NCBI GenBank assembly: GCA_937922785.1
Contig: CALAJQ010000022.1
Location: forward strand, 50,847-114,846
Direction of reading: 5' to 3'
Length of the DNA: 64,000 nt
Origin: an uncultured Acidimicrobiales bacterium
GTDB lineage: Bacteria > Actinomycetota > Acidimicrobiia > Acidimicrobiales > SZUA-35
This document shows positions 27,499-37,176 of the stretch, in pieces. Positions within the stretch are counted from its first letter, which is position 1, and each line of letters opens with the position of its first letter. The position numbers and the translations under genes were made by a program. Under the pieces are notes generated by a model that saw nothing but the letters and a program-made list of their open reading frames with translations, had not been told where the DNA came from and did no database searches.

Positions 27499-28893
27499 AT
27501 GCACAACCCCTTGCACGACTCATCGGCCGCTTTCATAAACAACGCCTCGACCACTGCGTTGTGGCTAGATCAGATTGGCCCGATCACCAAGCGAGAGGCC
27601 TTAGCCAACAACAGCGAAACCGACATCGCCATTGTGGGCGGCGGGTTCAGCGGGTTGTGGACTGCCTACTATTTGATCCGGGCCGACCCGTCGCTTCGGG
27701 TCATGGTGATAGAGAAGGACTTCTGTGGGTTCGGAGCTTCCGGGCGAAACGGAGGTTGGGCCGAAGGTGGACTTTCTGTGGGTCCGGAAACCTACGCCAA
27801 GTGGTCTTCGATGGATGACGCAATGCGGTTGGTTCATGCAATGCATGATTCGGTTGACGAGATTGGCCGCGTCGCTTTGAGCGAAGGCATCGCCTGCGGA
27901 TACGCCAAAGGCGGCTGGATTCGGTTGGCCCGAAACGCAGCCCAAGCCAAACGGATGCGAGCCGAAATGGCTGAACCGAACGCGCACGGCCAACTTCTAA
28001 CCGCCGAAGAAGCTCGCCAACATGCGAACGCCACAGACGTGCACTGCGGCGTCTACTCGCCCGATTGCGCGGCAATTGACCCGGCCCGACTTGTGCGAGG
28101 ACTGGCTGACGTTGTGGAGGCCTCCGGAGTTCAGATCGTGGAGGGCACAGCAGTAAGCGCAATCGAAGACGGTGTTGTTAAGACTGACCACGGCACGGTT
28201 CGGGCCGACGTCATAATTCGTGCAACCGAGGCTTACACCCGAGACCTGGAGGGTGAACGACGCACCCTACTTCCTGCGTACTCGCTGATGGTTGCCACCG
28301 AACAGCTCCCCGATTCAGTCTTCGAAGAGATCGGCCTGGCTGGCAGGCCCACTTTCTCCGACGATCGCTTCATGGTCATTTACGGGCAACGAACTGAGGA
28401 CAACCGGCTGGCCTTTGGCGGCCGGGGCGTTCCGTACCTGTTGGGGTCAAGAATCAGTCCGAGCGCTGAGACCCACGAAGGTTCCCACGCCCTAATTCGA
28501 GAAACACTGATCGAACTGTTTCCAGTACTCAAAGACGCCGAGTTCACCCATCGTTGGGGCGGCGTACTTGGCATCGGCCGCGACTGGGTGCCCGGCTTGC
28601 GTTTCGATCGTGTAACCGGACTTGGTGTTCTGGGTTCTTATGTTGGCGAAGGAGTAGCCGCGGCGAACCTGGCGGGCCGAACAATGGCTGACCTCGTAAC
28701 AGGGGCCAAGACCGACCGCTCAACCTTGCCTTGGGTTGGCCATGAAACACGACGCTGGGAACCAGAACCTCTGCGCTGGCTGGGAGTAAGAACGAGCCGG
28801 AGAATTCTGGTGACCGCCGATGATCGCGAGTTCGCTACCGGCAAAGAATCGAAGCTGACCTACAAGCTGGCACAATTCCTGAAGGGTGCCTAG
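27499..28893 (+). CDS. FAD-dependent amine oxidase/dehydrogenase (PuuB-like)
   Basis: DIAIVGGGFSGLWTAYYLIRADPSLRVMVIEKDFCGFGASGRNGGW; GVLGSYVGEGVAAANLAGRTMADL. Confidence 0.88.
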   Translation: MHNPLHDSSAAFINNASTTALWLDQIGPITKREALANNSETDIAIVGGGFSGLWTAYYLIRADPSLRVMVIEKDFCGFGASGRNGGWAEGGLSVGPETYAKWSSMDDAMRLVHAMHDSVDEIGRVALSEGIACGYAKGGWIRLARNAAQAKRMRAEMAEPNAHGQLLTAEEARQHANATDVHCGVYSPDCAAIDPARLVRGLADVVEASGVQIVEGTAVSAIEDGVVKTDHGTVRADVIIRATEAYTRDLEGERRTLLPAYSLMVATEQLPDSVFEEIGLAGRPTFSDDRFMVIYGQRTEDNRLAFGGRGVPYLLGSRISPSAETHEGSHALIRETLIELFPVLKDAEFTHRWGGVLGIGRDWVPGLRFDRVTGLGVLGSYVGEGVAAANLAGRTMADLVTGAKTDRSTLPWVGHETRRWEPEPLRWLGVRTSRRILVTADDREFATGKESKLTYKLAQFLKGA

Positions 28894-28905
28894 TCAAGCC
28901 CAGCG

Positions 28906-31900
28906 TTAGTTGGCACAGCTCAACCCGTGGCGGCTCTCGCCAAATCCATCGCTCGGGTCCGGATCGGTGACGGGGCATATGATCTCAGGCCACACATCTT
29001 CGGCCCCTTCGGGAACGGCGGCAAGGCTTCGGTTGATCTCATAACCCTGACCTTGCTCACAGCCGATCTGGCACAAGAATTCATACTGTTCTGTAGTTTC
29101 AATGCCTTCGGCTACTGCGGTGAGCCCGAGGACCGAACTGAGCCCGACGATCGCTTCAATGTTGCGACGGTTGGTTTCTAGCAGCGGACTCTCCGTATCT
29201 GCTCCAGCCACAATTGACCCGTCGATCTTCACAAAATCCAAAGGCAAGTGTGTGAGGTCGGTAACCGACGAACTGCCAGTTCCGTAGTCGTCGATTGAGC
29301 ACCGAACGCCCATATCTCTGACCGACTGAAGCTTGGACCGGCTTGCCTCTAGGTCCGACACCAGGGCCTGCTCGGATAGCTCAAGTTCCAGAAGCTCGGG
29401 CTGCAAATCGTGACGCTCAAGCGCATCAGCGACTTGAGCGGCAATGTCAGCTTCCTGCAAACGCTTCACCGACATGTTCACGCTGACCGGTACGGGGTGT
29501 CCGGCGTCAGACCAGCGCTTGGCCTCTTTGCAGGCCCTGTCCAGAGACACCGAATCGAGTGCTGCTATCAGACCGTTGCGCTCGGCAACAACGATGAACC
29601 GATCAGGTTTCCGGTCTTCTTCTGCGACTTCAACACTTGGGTTCCAACGAAGGAACGCCTCGAAGGCTTGCACTTCGCCTGTTGCCAGACACACCCGAGG
29701 CTGGAACTCTAGATAGAACTCGTCGTTTTCGATGCCAATGCGAAGCGCCTCACGCAACTCAACTTCGGTGCCTTGTTGGCCGGTGATCCCGTCTGAGTAA
29801 CGAGCGAACCGGTTCTTCCCGGACGCCTTTGCGTCATACATTGCGGCATCAGCGTTTCGGATTAGTTCATCGGTTGAGACCCCGTCGCCAGGGAACACCG
29901 ACATTCCCATACTGGCGGAGATACTGACTTTCTCACCACTGATGATGCATGTCTCAGATACCTTGGCCAAAACTGCTTCGGCAACTTCGGCTGGTCTAGT
30001 AGAACCGCGATCGTTCCGCAGAATCATTATGAATTCGTCGCCGCCGAGACGGGCAAGGGTGTCGTTCTCAGAGATCACGTCGCCAGCGCGATTGGCCACA
30101 ATACGCAGAAGATGATCACCAGCTTCGTGACCGAGTGTGTCGTTGATGACCTTGAAACCGTCGAGGTCAAAGAACAGAACTGCGACCTCGGAGTCCTCGT
30201 CTACAGAGTCCATCTCGTTTTCGAGAACGTCCAGAAACATTTTGCGGTTAGCCAAGCCGGTCAGCGAGTCTCGCCGGGCGAGGTGGTCAAGGGCTTCGTT
30301 GGCAACGCGCAGGCGAGACGCCTGATGCTCTAGGTCGTTGACCTGATCAACGTGACGCAACACTTGGGCAACGCCCGACGCTATCGCCTCGAGTTCAAGC
30401 AGGTATTCGCCGCGTGGCTCAATGACCATGTAGCCAATGTCGCTGTCGCCGACGCGAAGTGGCACCAACACGTGAACATCCTGTTCAAGTTCATGGCGGA
30501 ATCGATCGGGAAGCACACTTTCTCTGGCAAAGCGTTCGGCTGTCGGGAGAATTTCGTCTCCCAAGCTGAAGACAAGCCGCATTGCCAATTCATCGGCCAA
30601 GGATTCGTCGGGTTCGGCATAGTCGCTGACCACAACCCATGCGTTCTTCATTCCAAGAGACCCGAGCCCCCGACGTAGAGCATCCCACAACGATTCGGGA
30701 TCTGAACACGACGCCAACAACATGACTAGTCGTTCTTGCCGATGACGGTGAGCCAACCGCTCAGTTTCAAGCTGGCGTTCCAGCGGGATGCGCCACTCAT
30801 CGACCTCAACCAACTGTTTCAGAATTGCGCTTAGGCCGACTTGTGGAATTACTCCGTGAGGCAGCGCTGTGATTACGGCGCGAAGTTCTCTAACCGCGTG
30901 CCGCACCCACAGAAGCTCGGCTCTATTGGTGATTGCGGGCACCTTGCTGAGGGCGGAGTTGCAAAAGCGTCTGAACGTTTCGTCACCACTAACCATCGTC
31001 TGAGCCACTGCTACCGCCAGCGGTTGAGGTGGCAAATAGCTTGGAGCTCTGCCTTCGTCCCATCTCCCGCTGACCTCTTCAATCAAGTAACTCACGATGT
31101 CGAAATCGGAGTTGTCGATTTGGGGAAGTTGAGTCGGCTCCAAGTTTGTGGACGCTCTGATCACGAGCCCACTGGGAATCTCGACCTCTAGATCCGGGTG
31201 GAGAGCGACGTTGCTAGTGATCGCGTTAACCAACACTTCTGCGGTTGCGGATGTGAGATGGGCTGTGTCGAGCACGACAGAGGTGAGGGGTGGCTCACAA
31301 GTGAACGAAGCCAGTGAATCGTCGAAACCGGCAACCAACACATCTTTGGGCACCCGCAACTGCGCTGCGGAAAGTGCGGCGATCGCGCCGGTTGCCATAT
31401 CGTCGTTGGCGGCCACAATTGCGTCAAACTCATGGCCAGCGTCTAAAAGCTCGGATACTGCGCTCAAGGCGTCAGCAACCGTGTAGCTGCCGCTAACTAT
31501 TAGTTCCTCGTGAACCTCGAGACCGGCACGCTTTAGGCCTGCTCGGAATCCTGCCTCTCGCAGTTGCGAGTGGGGGTCGCCAGCAAATCCTCTGATGAAG
31601 ACGAACCGTCTCCGGCTCGGATCTGTGACGATGTGGTCCATGAGTTGAACGATGGCGCCATCCCAAGCAATGGTGATGCTCGGGACCCCGACCAACCTAA
31701 TGCCAAGGCTCACAACCGGCCCGTCGGTGAGCCGCTCGGTGTAGGCCGCAATGGCTTCGTTTGACATCTGGGGTGGTGTAGCCCCAGCGACCACAACAGC
31801 GCCGCGGACATCCAGGTGAGTTCCGAGCGAACCGGAGAACGCGTCGGAGTATTCTGCTGCTTGGATGAGACGGTCGGCCCGGACATCACGGCCGGCAACC

Positions 31901-32022
31901 ACAAGGGTTCCGAATCCTGCAGCGGTGAAGTGGGGACGCAAACCGGCCACAACTTCTTGGTGGAATGGCGCAAACGAGTCGGTGACCACAGCAATGACCT
32001 GTCTGGTTGCTGTGTCTGCCAT
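28906..32022 (-). CDS. Cytosolic LacI-type ligand-sensor domain + GGDEF + EAL-like protein
   Basis: N-terminal periplasmic-binding-protein-like I sequence (VDI-like ANDDMATGAIAALSAAQLRVPKDVLVAGFDDS) without an HTH; LARLGGDEF; EAL-like AFLRW...SVNMSVKRLQ...DDYGTGSSS...VAEGIET; start at internal Met MADTATRQ. Confidence 0.9.
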   Translation of the reverse strand: MADTATRQVIAVVTDSFAPFHQEVVAGLRPHFTAAGFGTLVVAGRDVRADRLIQAAEYSDAFSGSLGTHLDVRGAVVVAGATPPQMSNEAIAAYTERLTDGPVVSLGIRLVGVPSITIAWDGAIVQLMDHIVTDPSRRRFVFIRGFAGDPHSQLREAGFRAGLKRAGLEVHEELIVSGSYTVADALSAVSELLDAGHEFDAIVAANDDMATGAIAALSAAQLRVPKDVLVAGFDDSLASFTCEPPLTSVVLDTAHLTSATAEVLVNAITSNVALHPDLEVEIPSGLVIRASTNLEPTQLPQIDNSDFDIVSYLIEEVSGRWDEGRAPSYLPPQPLAVAVAQTMVSGDETFRRFCNSALSKVPAITNRAELLWVRHAVRELRAVITALPHGVIPQVGLSAILKQLVEVDEWRIPLERQLETERLAHRHRQERLVMLLASCSDPESLWDALRRGLGSLGMKNAWVVVSDYAEPDESLADELAMRLVFSLGDEILPTAERFARESVLPDRFRHELEQDVHVLVPLRVGDSDIGYMVIEPRGEYLLELEAIASGVAQVLRHVDQVNDLEHQASRLRVANEALDHLARRDSLTGLANRKMFLDVLENEMDSVDEDSEVAVLFFDLDGFKVINDTLGHEAGDHLLRIVANRAGDVISENDTLARLGGDEFIMILRNDRGSTRPAEVAEAVLAKVSETCIISGEKVSISASMGMSVFPGDGVSTDELIRNADAAMYDAKASGKNRFARYSDGITGQQGTEVELREALRIGIENDEFYLEFQPRVCLATGEVQAFEAFLRWNPSVEVAEEDRKPDRFIVVAERNGLIAALDSVSLDRACKEAKRWSDAGHPVPVSVNMSVKRLQEADIAAQVADALERHDLQPELLELELSEQALVSDLEASRSKLQSVRDMGVRCSIDDYGTGSSSVTDLTHLPLDFVKIDGSIVAGADTESPLLETNRRNIEAIVGLSSVLGLTAVAEGIETTEQYEFLCQIGCEQGQGYEINRSLAAVPEGAEDVWPEIICPVTDPDPSDGFGESRHGLSCAN

Positions 32023-32236
32023 TACTTGGAGCACCTCCGTCAATACGACCTTCGGATCGACCCTGTTACCATCGGACAAACCATCAACATGGTTAAACAA
32101 TTAGTTTATGTTGTGGGCAGATGTAGTAGCTTCAGCAAAATTTCACGACCCAAATACCGGCTGTCGCTAGCCTAAGTTTCGTGGCTGTTCACAAGTTTTC
32201 GGAATTGATTTGGCCACCAACTAGGTTCTTTACTGC

Positions 32237-32857
32237 ATGACTAATTCTCAGAACACGACATCCAGGAAGCCACTACTTATTGGCGGCGGAGTGGTACTTG
32301 CTGCTGTTGTTGCTTGGCTCGCATTTGGATTCTTCGGTATTCAATCTGCTTTCACAAACAACGAAGTCTCCGAGGCTGGACCGCTCTTTGATTCCGGAGC
32401 CGAACTGGCGACCGACACAGAATCCGACACAGAAACCGACACAGACACAGAAACCGACAGCACAGACGCAAGCGACGCTGACAACAGCACCGATTCAGAT
32501 GCCGCTGAAGACACACCGGCCACAACTGAGCCAGCTAGCGCAATTGTAGAAATTGCGAGCGGCAACTTCTCAGCCGACAAAGATCGCTATGACGTAAACG
32601 GCCAAGCCGTGGTATTAAACGACGGAAGCGAGCAGAGATTCCTTCGCTTCGAAGACTTCAACTCCACTAACGGGCCAGATCTAAAGGTCTACCTTCGAGC
32701 CGAAAACGGCGACTTCGTGAGCCTCGGCGAACTGAAGGGCAACATCGGCGAGCAGAACTACGAGATCCCAACCGATGTCGACCTATCGGTGTTCAACACC
32801 GTAGAGATTTGGTGTGAGCGTTTCAGCGTTGGCTTCGGCAGTGCGGTTCTCGGCTAA
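32237..32857 (+). CDS. Membrane-anchored DM13-domain protein
   Basis: TM LLIGGGVVLAAVVAWLAFGFFGI, acidic T/D/E/S linker, C-terminal FLRFEDFNSTNGPDLKVYLRAE...NTVEIWCERFSVGFGSAVL (DM13-like). Confidence 0.8.
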   Translation: MTNSQNTTSRKPLLIGGGVVLAAVVAWLAFGFFGIQSAFTNNEVSEAGPLFDSGAELATDTESDTETDTDTETDSTDASDADNSTDSDAAEDTPATTEPASAIVEIASGNFSADKDRYDVNGQAVVLNDGSEQRFLRFEDFNSTNGPDLKVYLRAENGDFVSLGELKGNIGEQNYEIPTDVDLSVFNTVEIWCERFSVGFGSAVLG

Positions 32858-32896
32858 GCCTAAGCTTGGGCCATAGACCCAAACCCGGAGGCCCCC

Positions 32897-33895
32897 GTGA
32901 CAACAGTTGCACTCAGCGAAGCTGAGATTTATGACCTTGCCCAAACGTGCCTGCTAGCAAACGGGTGCGACGAGACCAACGCCAGCGCATCGGCCCGAAC
33001 GATTAGTTCCGCCGAACGCGCCGGTGCGGTCTCCCACGGTTTGTTCCGCTTGCCTGGCTACCTGAAGTCACTAAAGAGCGGCAAAGTCAACGGCCACGCT
33101 CGTCCCAAAGAGACGCATTTGACCCAATCAGCTATCCGCTTAGACGGCGACCGCGGCTTCGCCCCCCTAGCCATTGAATACGGAACCCCTCTTCTAGCCG
33201 CCGCTGCGGAACAAAGTGGCGTGGCCGTCCTGCTGATCCGCAACAGCTTCCACTTCGCTGCCCTTTGGCCCGAGGTTGAAGCTCTGGCCAGACACAACTT
33301 GGTGGGCCTGGCCTGCACCGTTCACACGCCGATGATGGCCCCGTTCGGCGCCAAGACTGCCTTCTTCAGCACCAACCCCATCTCCTTCGCCTACCCGCGA
33401 CCCGGCAAAGATCCGTACGTTTTCGACATGGCAACCTCTGCCAAGGCCCGGGGAGACATCGGAGTTGCAGCGCGCGACGGTCATGAGCTGCCGCCTGGCA
33501 CCGGGTTGGACTCGGCCGGCAACCCGACAACGGATGCCAAGAAGGTTCATGACGGTGGCGTGATCCTGCCTTTCGGTGGCTACAAGGGCTCGATGATCGC
33601 AACAATGATCGAACTGTTGGCGGCCGGACTTGTCGGAGACTATTTCAGCTACGAGGCAGTTAAGGCAGACAACCGCGACGGCGGCCCGGCTATAGGCGGC
33701 GAGTTCATCTTGGCGATGTCTCCTGAAGTCTTGGCCGGGCCCGGGTGGGCCGAACATAGCGATGGTTTTCTCACCGAACTCGAAAACATGGAAGGTGTCC
33801 GCCTACCTGGCCAGCGCCGGTTCGAGGCCAGTCGAGAGGACGGGCCAATCGAGGTAAACAAAGACCTCGTCAATTCGCTTCGCTCAGCCACGTAG
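32897..33895 (+). CDS. Ldh-family (malate/L-lactate-type) NAD(P) oxidoreductase
   Basis: GAVSHGLFRLPGYL...VAVLLIRNSFHFAALWPEVEALARHNLVGLACTVHTPMMAPFGAKTAFFSTNPISFAYP...FGGYKGSMIATMIELLAAGLVG. Confidence 0.92.
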   Translation: MTTVALSEAEIYDLAQTCLLANGCDETNASASARTISSAERAGAVSHGLFRLPGYLKSLKSGKVNGHARPKETHLTQSAIRLDGDRGFAPLAIEYGTPLLAAAAEQSGVAVLLIRNSFHFAALWPEVEALARHNLVGLACTVHTPMMAPFGAKTAFFSTNPISFAYPRPGKDPYVFDMATSAKARGDIGVAARDGHELPPGTGLDSAGNPTTDAKKVHDGGVILPFGGYKGSMIATMIELLAAGLVGDYFSYEAVKADNRDGGPAIGGEFILAMSPEVLAGPGWAEHSDGFLTELENMEGVRLPGQRRFEASREDGPIEVNKDLVNSLRSAT

Positions 33896-33921
33896 CCGCA
33901 GGTCAGCTGCTTCAGCCTGCT

Positions 33922-33937
33922 TGCTAAAGCTTTAGCA
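33922..33937. promoter_or_regulatory. 16-bp perfect palindrome TGCTAAAGCTTTAGCA upstream of PAS-GGDEF gene 1
   Basis: Read directly; lies in a 24-bp block (GCTTCARCCTGCTTGCTAAAGCTT) also found upstream of paralogue 2 (35327-35350). Confidence 0.6.
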
Positions 33938-33959
33938 CTCAGCCGCCGACCAGTATGAA

Positions 33960-35312
33960 GTGGAACCTCTGATGAATCCGCTGTCGGAGCAGGCCCGGTT
34001 ACTGAAACAGGTGATTGGGTCTTCACCCGACCTGATCTTCGTGAAGGATCGCGCCGGTAAGTATGTCGAGGTGAACGACGTTTATGCAGCGGGGTTCGGC
34101 ATGAGTGCTGATGAGATGATCGGCCACGGCATCGAACTCCATGGAGACCCCGAAGTCATCCGAACTGTTAGGGCGATCGATAACCAACTCTTTGAGACTG
34201 GCGAAGGCACACACGAGGTTGGCCCCCGGGTCTGGGCTGATGGCAATGAACGCTGGTACGACGTACTGAAGTCACCGCTTTATGACCAAAATGGGGAGGT
34301 AGCTGGCCTCATCGGGATTGCACGTGACATAACTACCCAACAAGAGATGGAGCAGCGACTACTCAGCCAGATGATCTGGCTTGAGCACCTCAACGACGAG
34401 ACCATCAAAATGATCAGCCAGCCTGATCGACCCACCGACATCGACCGCCTGGTCAATGCGATAGCCCGGCTAACCAACGCGACCTACGTATCGCTGTATC
34501 TCGAGCCGGCCCCCGAAAGCGACCCACTGAACGCTTCAGAAACTCCAGAACTCGTACTACGGGGAGAATCCGGCGAAAGCCGAATATCAGCCTCGGAGCG
34601 GCGCGCTCTTGCTGCTGAAGCTCAGCGGACGAAGTCGACCCTGGCCCTAGACGATCTACACGTGCACGCAATCCCGCTGAGCGCCGATGATGTTCGCAAC
34701 GGAATCGTGCTGTCGGAGTGGCACGCCGAGCCGACCACTGAAGTGTTGACACAGTCCTGGACAGTGGCGCGACAACTGGGCGTGATGCTGCTTAACAAGT
34801 CATTGATTGACCAGACCAAGCACCGGGCAACTCATGACGACCTGACTGGTTTGGCCAACCGCCGCCATCTCACCTCAGAGCTAGACATAGCCATGACCGA
34901 CAGAACCGCTGAAGATCCGCCGGTGGCAGTGATCTTTGGCGACCTAGACGGATTCAAACAGATCAACGACACATGGGGTCACCACCACGGTGATCTACTC
35001 CTACAGCTAGTCGCCAAGCGCCTGAAGGAGACAATGCGTGCGTCGGATACTTTAGCCAGGCTTGGCGGTGACGAGTTTGCCTTTGTAATCCCTAACGGCG
35101 ACGAGGCCACCTGCGCAAGATTCCTGGAACGCATCACGGCCGCAGTAGCCGAACCTTTCGACATCGGCGTTGGCGAGCCCGTGAAGGTTGGCCTGAGCAT
35201 TGGGCTGGCGAAGACCCCTGGCGGCGGAATGACCCCTTCTGACCTGATGATTTCGGCTGACAACGCCATGTACGCCAACAAATTGAGGCGGCGCAAGCAG
35301 CTGTACATCTGA
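33960..35312 (+). CDS. PAS-GGDEF diguanylate cyclase (paralogue 1)
   Basis: PAS domain SSPDLIFVKDRAGKYVEVN; RASDTLARLGGDEFAFVIPNG with RxxD I-site; GTG start aligns with paralogue 2. Confidence 0.92.
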   Translation: MEPLMNPLSEQARLLKQVIGSSPDLIFVKDRAGKYVEVNDVYAAGFGMSADEMIGHGIELHGDPEVIRTVRAIDNQLFETGEGTHEVGPRVWADGNERWYDVLKSPLYDQNGEVAGLIGIARDITTQQEMEQRLLSQMIWLEHLNDETIKMISQPDRPTDIDRLVNAIARLTNATYVSLYLEPAPESDPLNASETPELVLRGESGESRISASERRALAAEAQRTKSTLALDDLHVHAIPLSADDVRNGIVLSEWHAEPTTEVLTQSWTVARQLGVMLLNKSLIDQTKHRATHDDLTGLANRRHLTSELDIAMTDRTAEDPPVAVIFGDLDGFKQINDTWGHHHGDLLLQLVAKRLKETMRASDTLARLGGDEFAFVIPNGDEATCARFLERITAAVAEPFDIGVGEPVKVGLSIGLAKTPGGGMTPSDLMISADNAMYANKLRRRKQLYI

Positions 35313-35377
35313 GCGCGCCAAGAGCCGCTTCAACCTGCTTGCTAAAGCTTCTTCAGTTTGGCGTCGAGAACTAAACG

Positions 35378-36715
35378 GTGAGCGCATTTCTCGATCCGCT
35401 GTCCCAGCAGGCAGCCTTACTGAACCAGGTCATTGGATCATCGACCGATCTAATCTATTTGAAGGACTGCGACGGTACCTACATAGCCTGCAACACCGCA
35501 TATGGCGATTTGTACAACCAAACCCCAGCGGAGATCATCGGCAATGACGTCAGCTGCCATGGAGATCCCGAACTAAGCAAGGGTGTTCGAAACAGAGATA
35601 GCCAGGTTTTCGAAACCGGCACTGGAACTCATCACCTATCTCGCAGAATTGACGCCAACGGCAACTTGCGATGGATCGACGTGGTTAAAACGCCCCTGTT
35701 CGACGTTGACGGCACAGTCAGTGGTCTGGTGTGTATCGCCCGGGACATCACACGCCAGCACAACGCAGAGATGCGGCTAAAGAATCAGAACGCTTGGCTA
35801 GACCACCTCAACGCGGCAACCATCGCAATGATTCGAGCGCCTGAGATTCCAACCGACGTCGAGAGCCTAATCGGCTCCATCGCCAAGCTCACTGAAACCA
35901 CATCCACCGTCCTTTTCATGGAGCCCCCGCTCGGCGGAGATCCAGACAACAACCAGCTTCGATTCCGGGCCGACTCTGGCAAGAGCGCTCACCCGCAATC
36001 GAAGCTGCTAGAGCTTGCCCAACAAGCACAGCGCACCCAGTCCACTATCACTGTCGCAGAGCTGGGCATCCACTTGGTGCCAGTCAGCGCAGAAGGGGCT
36101 CGCAACGGAGTCTTAGTGTCGGAGTGGGAAACTATTCCATCTGATGACACTCTTGCCTTAGTCTGGACCGTCGCCCGTCAGCTGGCAGTTCTGTTACTTA
36201 ACAAGACTCTGGTTGACGATTCGAAATACCGAGCCAACCATGACGACCTAACCGGCCTTGCCAACCGTCGCCATCTGATCCACAAGCTTGACGTGGCAAT
36301 GACTCAGCGGGATCTAGATGGCAACCCGGTGGCAGTGATCTTTGGCGACCTAGACGGGTTCAAGCAGGTCAACGACAAGTGGGGCCACCATCGTGGTGAC
36401 CTACTACTTCAGCTTGTCGCGAAGCGTTTGAAGAACACGATCCGCAAGTCGGACACACTGGCGAGGCTGGGCGGGGATGAGTTTGCTTTCGTCGTGCCTA
36501 ACGGCGACCGCGCCATCTGCGCCGGTTTCCTAGAACGCATAACCAAGGCCGTGGCTGATCCGTTCGATATTGGCGTCGGCGAGCCTGTAAGTGTGGGGCT
36601 AAGCATTGGGTTTGCTCAGACACCCGAAGACGGGATGACCGCAACCGAGCTGATGATCGCTGCGGACAAAGCAATGTATGAGAACAAATCGGACCGCCGC
36701 GAACTGGCCCTCTGA
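35378..36715 (+). CDS. PAS-GGDEF diguanylate cyclase (paralogue 2)
   Basis: SSTDLIYLKDCDGTYIACN; RKSDTLARLGGDEFAFVVPNG; collinear with paralogue 1 throughout. Confidence 0.92.
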   Translation: MSAFLDPLSQQAALLNQVIGSSTDLIYLKDCDGTYIACNTAYGDLYNQTPAEIIGNDVSCHGDPELSKGVRNRDSQVFETGTGTHHLSRRIDANGNLRWIDVVKTPLFDVDGTVSGLVCIARDITRQHNAEMRLKNQNAWLDHLNAATIAMIRAPEIPTDVESLIGSIAKLTETTSTVLFMEPPLGGDPDNNQLRFRADSGKSAHPQSKLLELAQQAQRTQSTITVAELGIHLVPVSAEGARNGVLVSEWETIPSDDTLALVWTVARQLAVLLLNKTLVDDSKYRANHDDLTGLANRRHLIHKLDVAMTQRDLDGNPVAVIFGDLDGFKQVNDKWGHHRGDLLLQLVAKRLKNTIRKSDTLARLGGDEFAFVVPNGDRAICAGFLERITKAVADPFDIGVGEPVSVGLSIGFAQTPEDGMTATELMIAADKAMYENKSDRRELAL

Positions 36716-36723
36716 ATCAACCG

Positions 36724-37176
36724 CTAGACCGAGATCTGGTTGTGGCGGTGTTCACCGTCACCAACGTGCAAATCGTGCATTGCCTGACGCTCTCGCAGGT
36801 GCAAGCCCAGAAAGATGCCTGGCAAGGCGACCAGGCCCAGAACGGCGCCTGATGAGACCATCACTAGCGCCGGAGCAGGACAAGTGCCGGCGATGGCCCA
36901 GCCAACTCCGAACAAGGCTCCACCCTTAAGGTGGTGAGCTTCGGGCATGGAGCGAGACAACTTCAGCTGACCACCAAAGGGCGTGTTCATTCCGCGCCGT
37001 TCAAGCAGCCAAAGCAGCGGTGCCGACACTGCGATGGCCGATGCCATAAACAAGAAGACGTCTATTTCGTCAAGCCGAAGCATTGCGTGAATGGTGTCGT
37101 ATTCGTGCAGGTTCGACGCTGCCAGAACTCCGCCAAACATAACGCCGAACGCCAATCCGATGAGGTTCAGTTTCAT
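36724..37176 (-). CDS. YeeE/YedE-family half-transporter (DUF6691-like)
   Basis: MKLNLIGLAFGVMFGGVLAASNLHEYDTI...KGGALFGVGWAIAGTCPAPALVMVSSG; start at internal Met. Confidence 0.85.
   Translation of the reverse strand: MKLNLIGLAFGVMFGGVLAASNLHEYDTIHAMLRLDEIDVFLFMASAIAVSAPLLWLLERRGMNTPFGGQLKLSRSMPEAHHLKGGALFGVGWAIAGTCPAPALVMVSSGAVLGLVALPGIFLGLHLRERQAMHDLHVGDGEHRHNQISV

Noticed and set aside
33194-33757. 187-aa minus-strand ORF inside the Ldh-family gene
   Set aside because: Shadow ORF; the plus strand carries unambiguous Ldh-family motifs.
33922-33937. Possible CIRCE-like heat-shock element (TTAGCACTC)
   Set aside because: Only one half-site-like match; the real structure is a TGCTAAAGCTTTAGCA palindrome and the downstream gene is a diguanylate cyclase.
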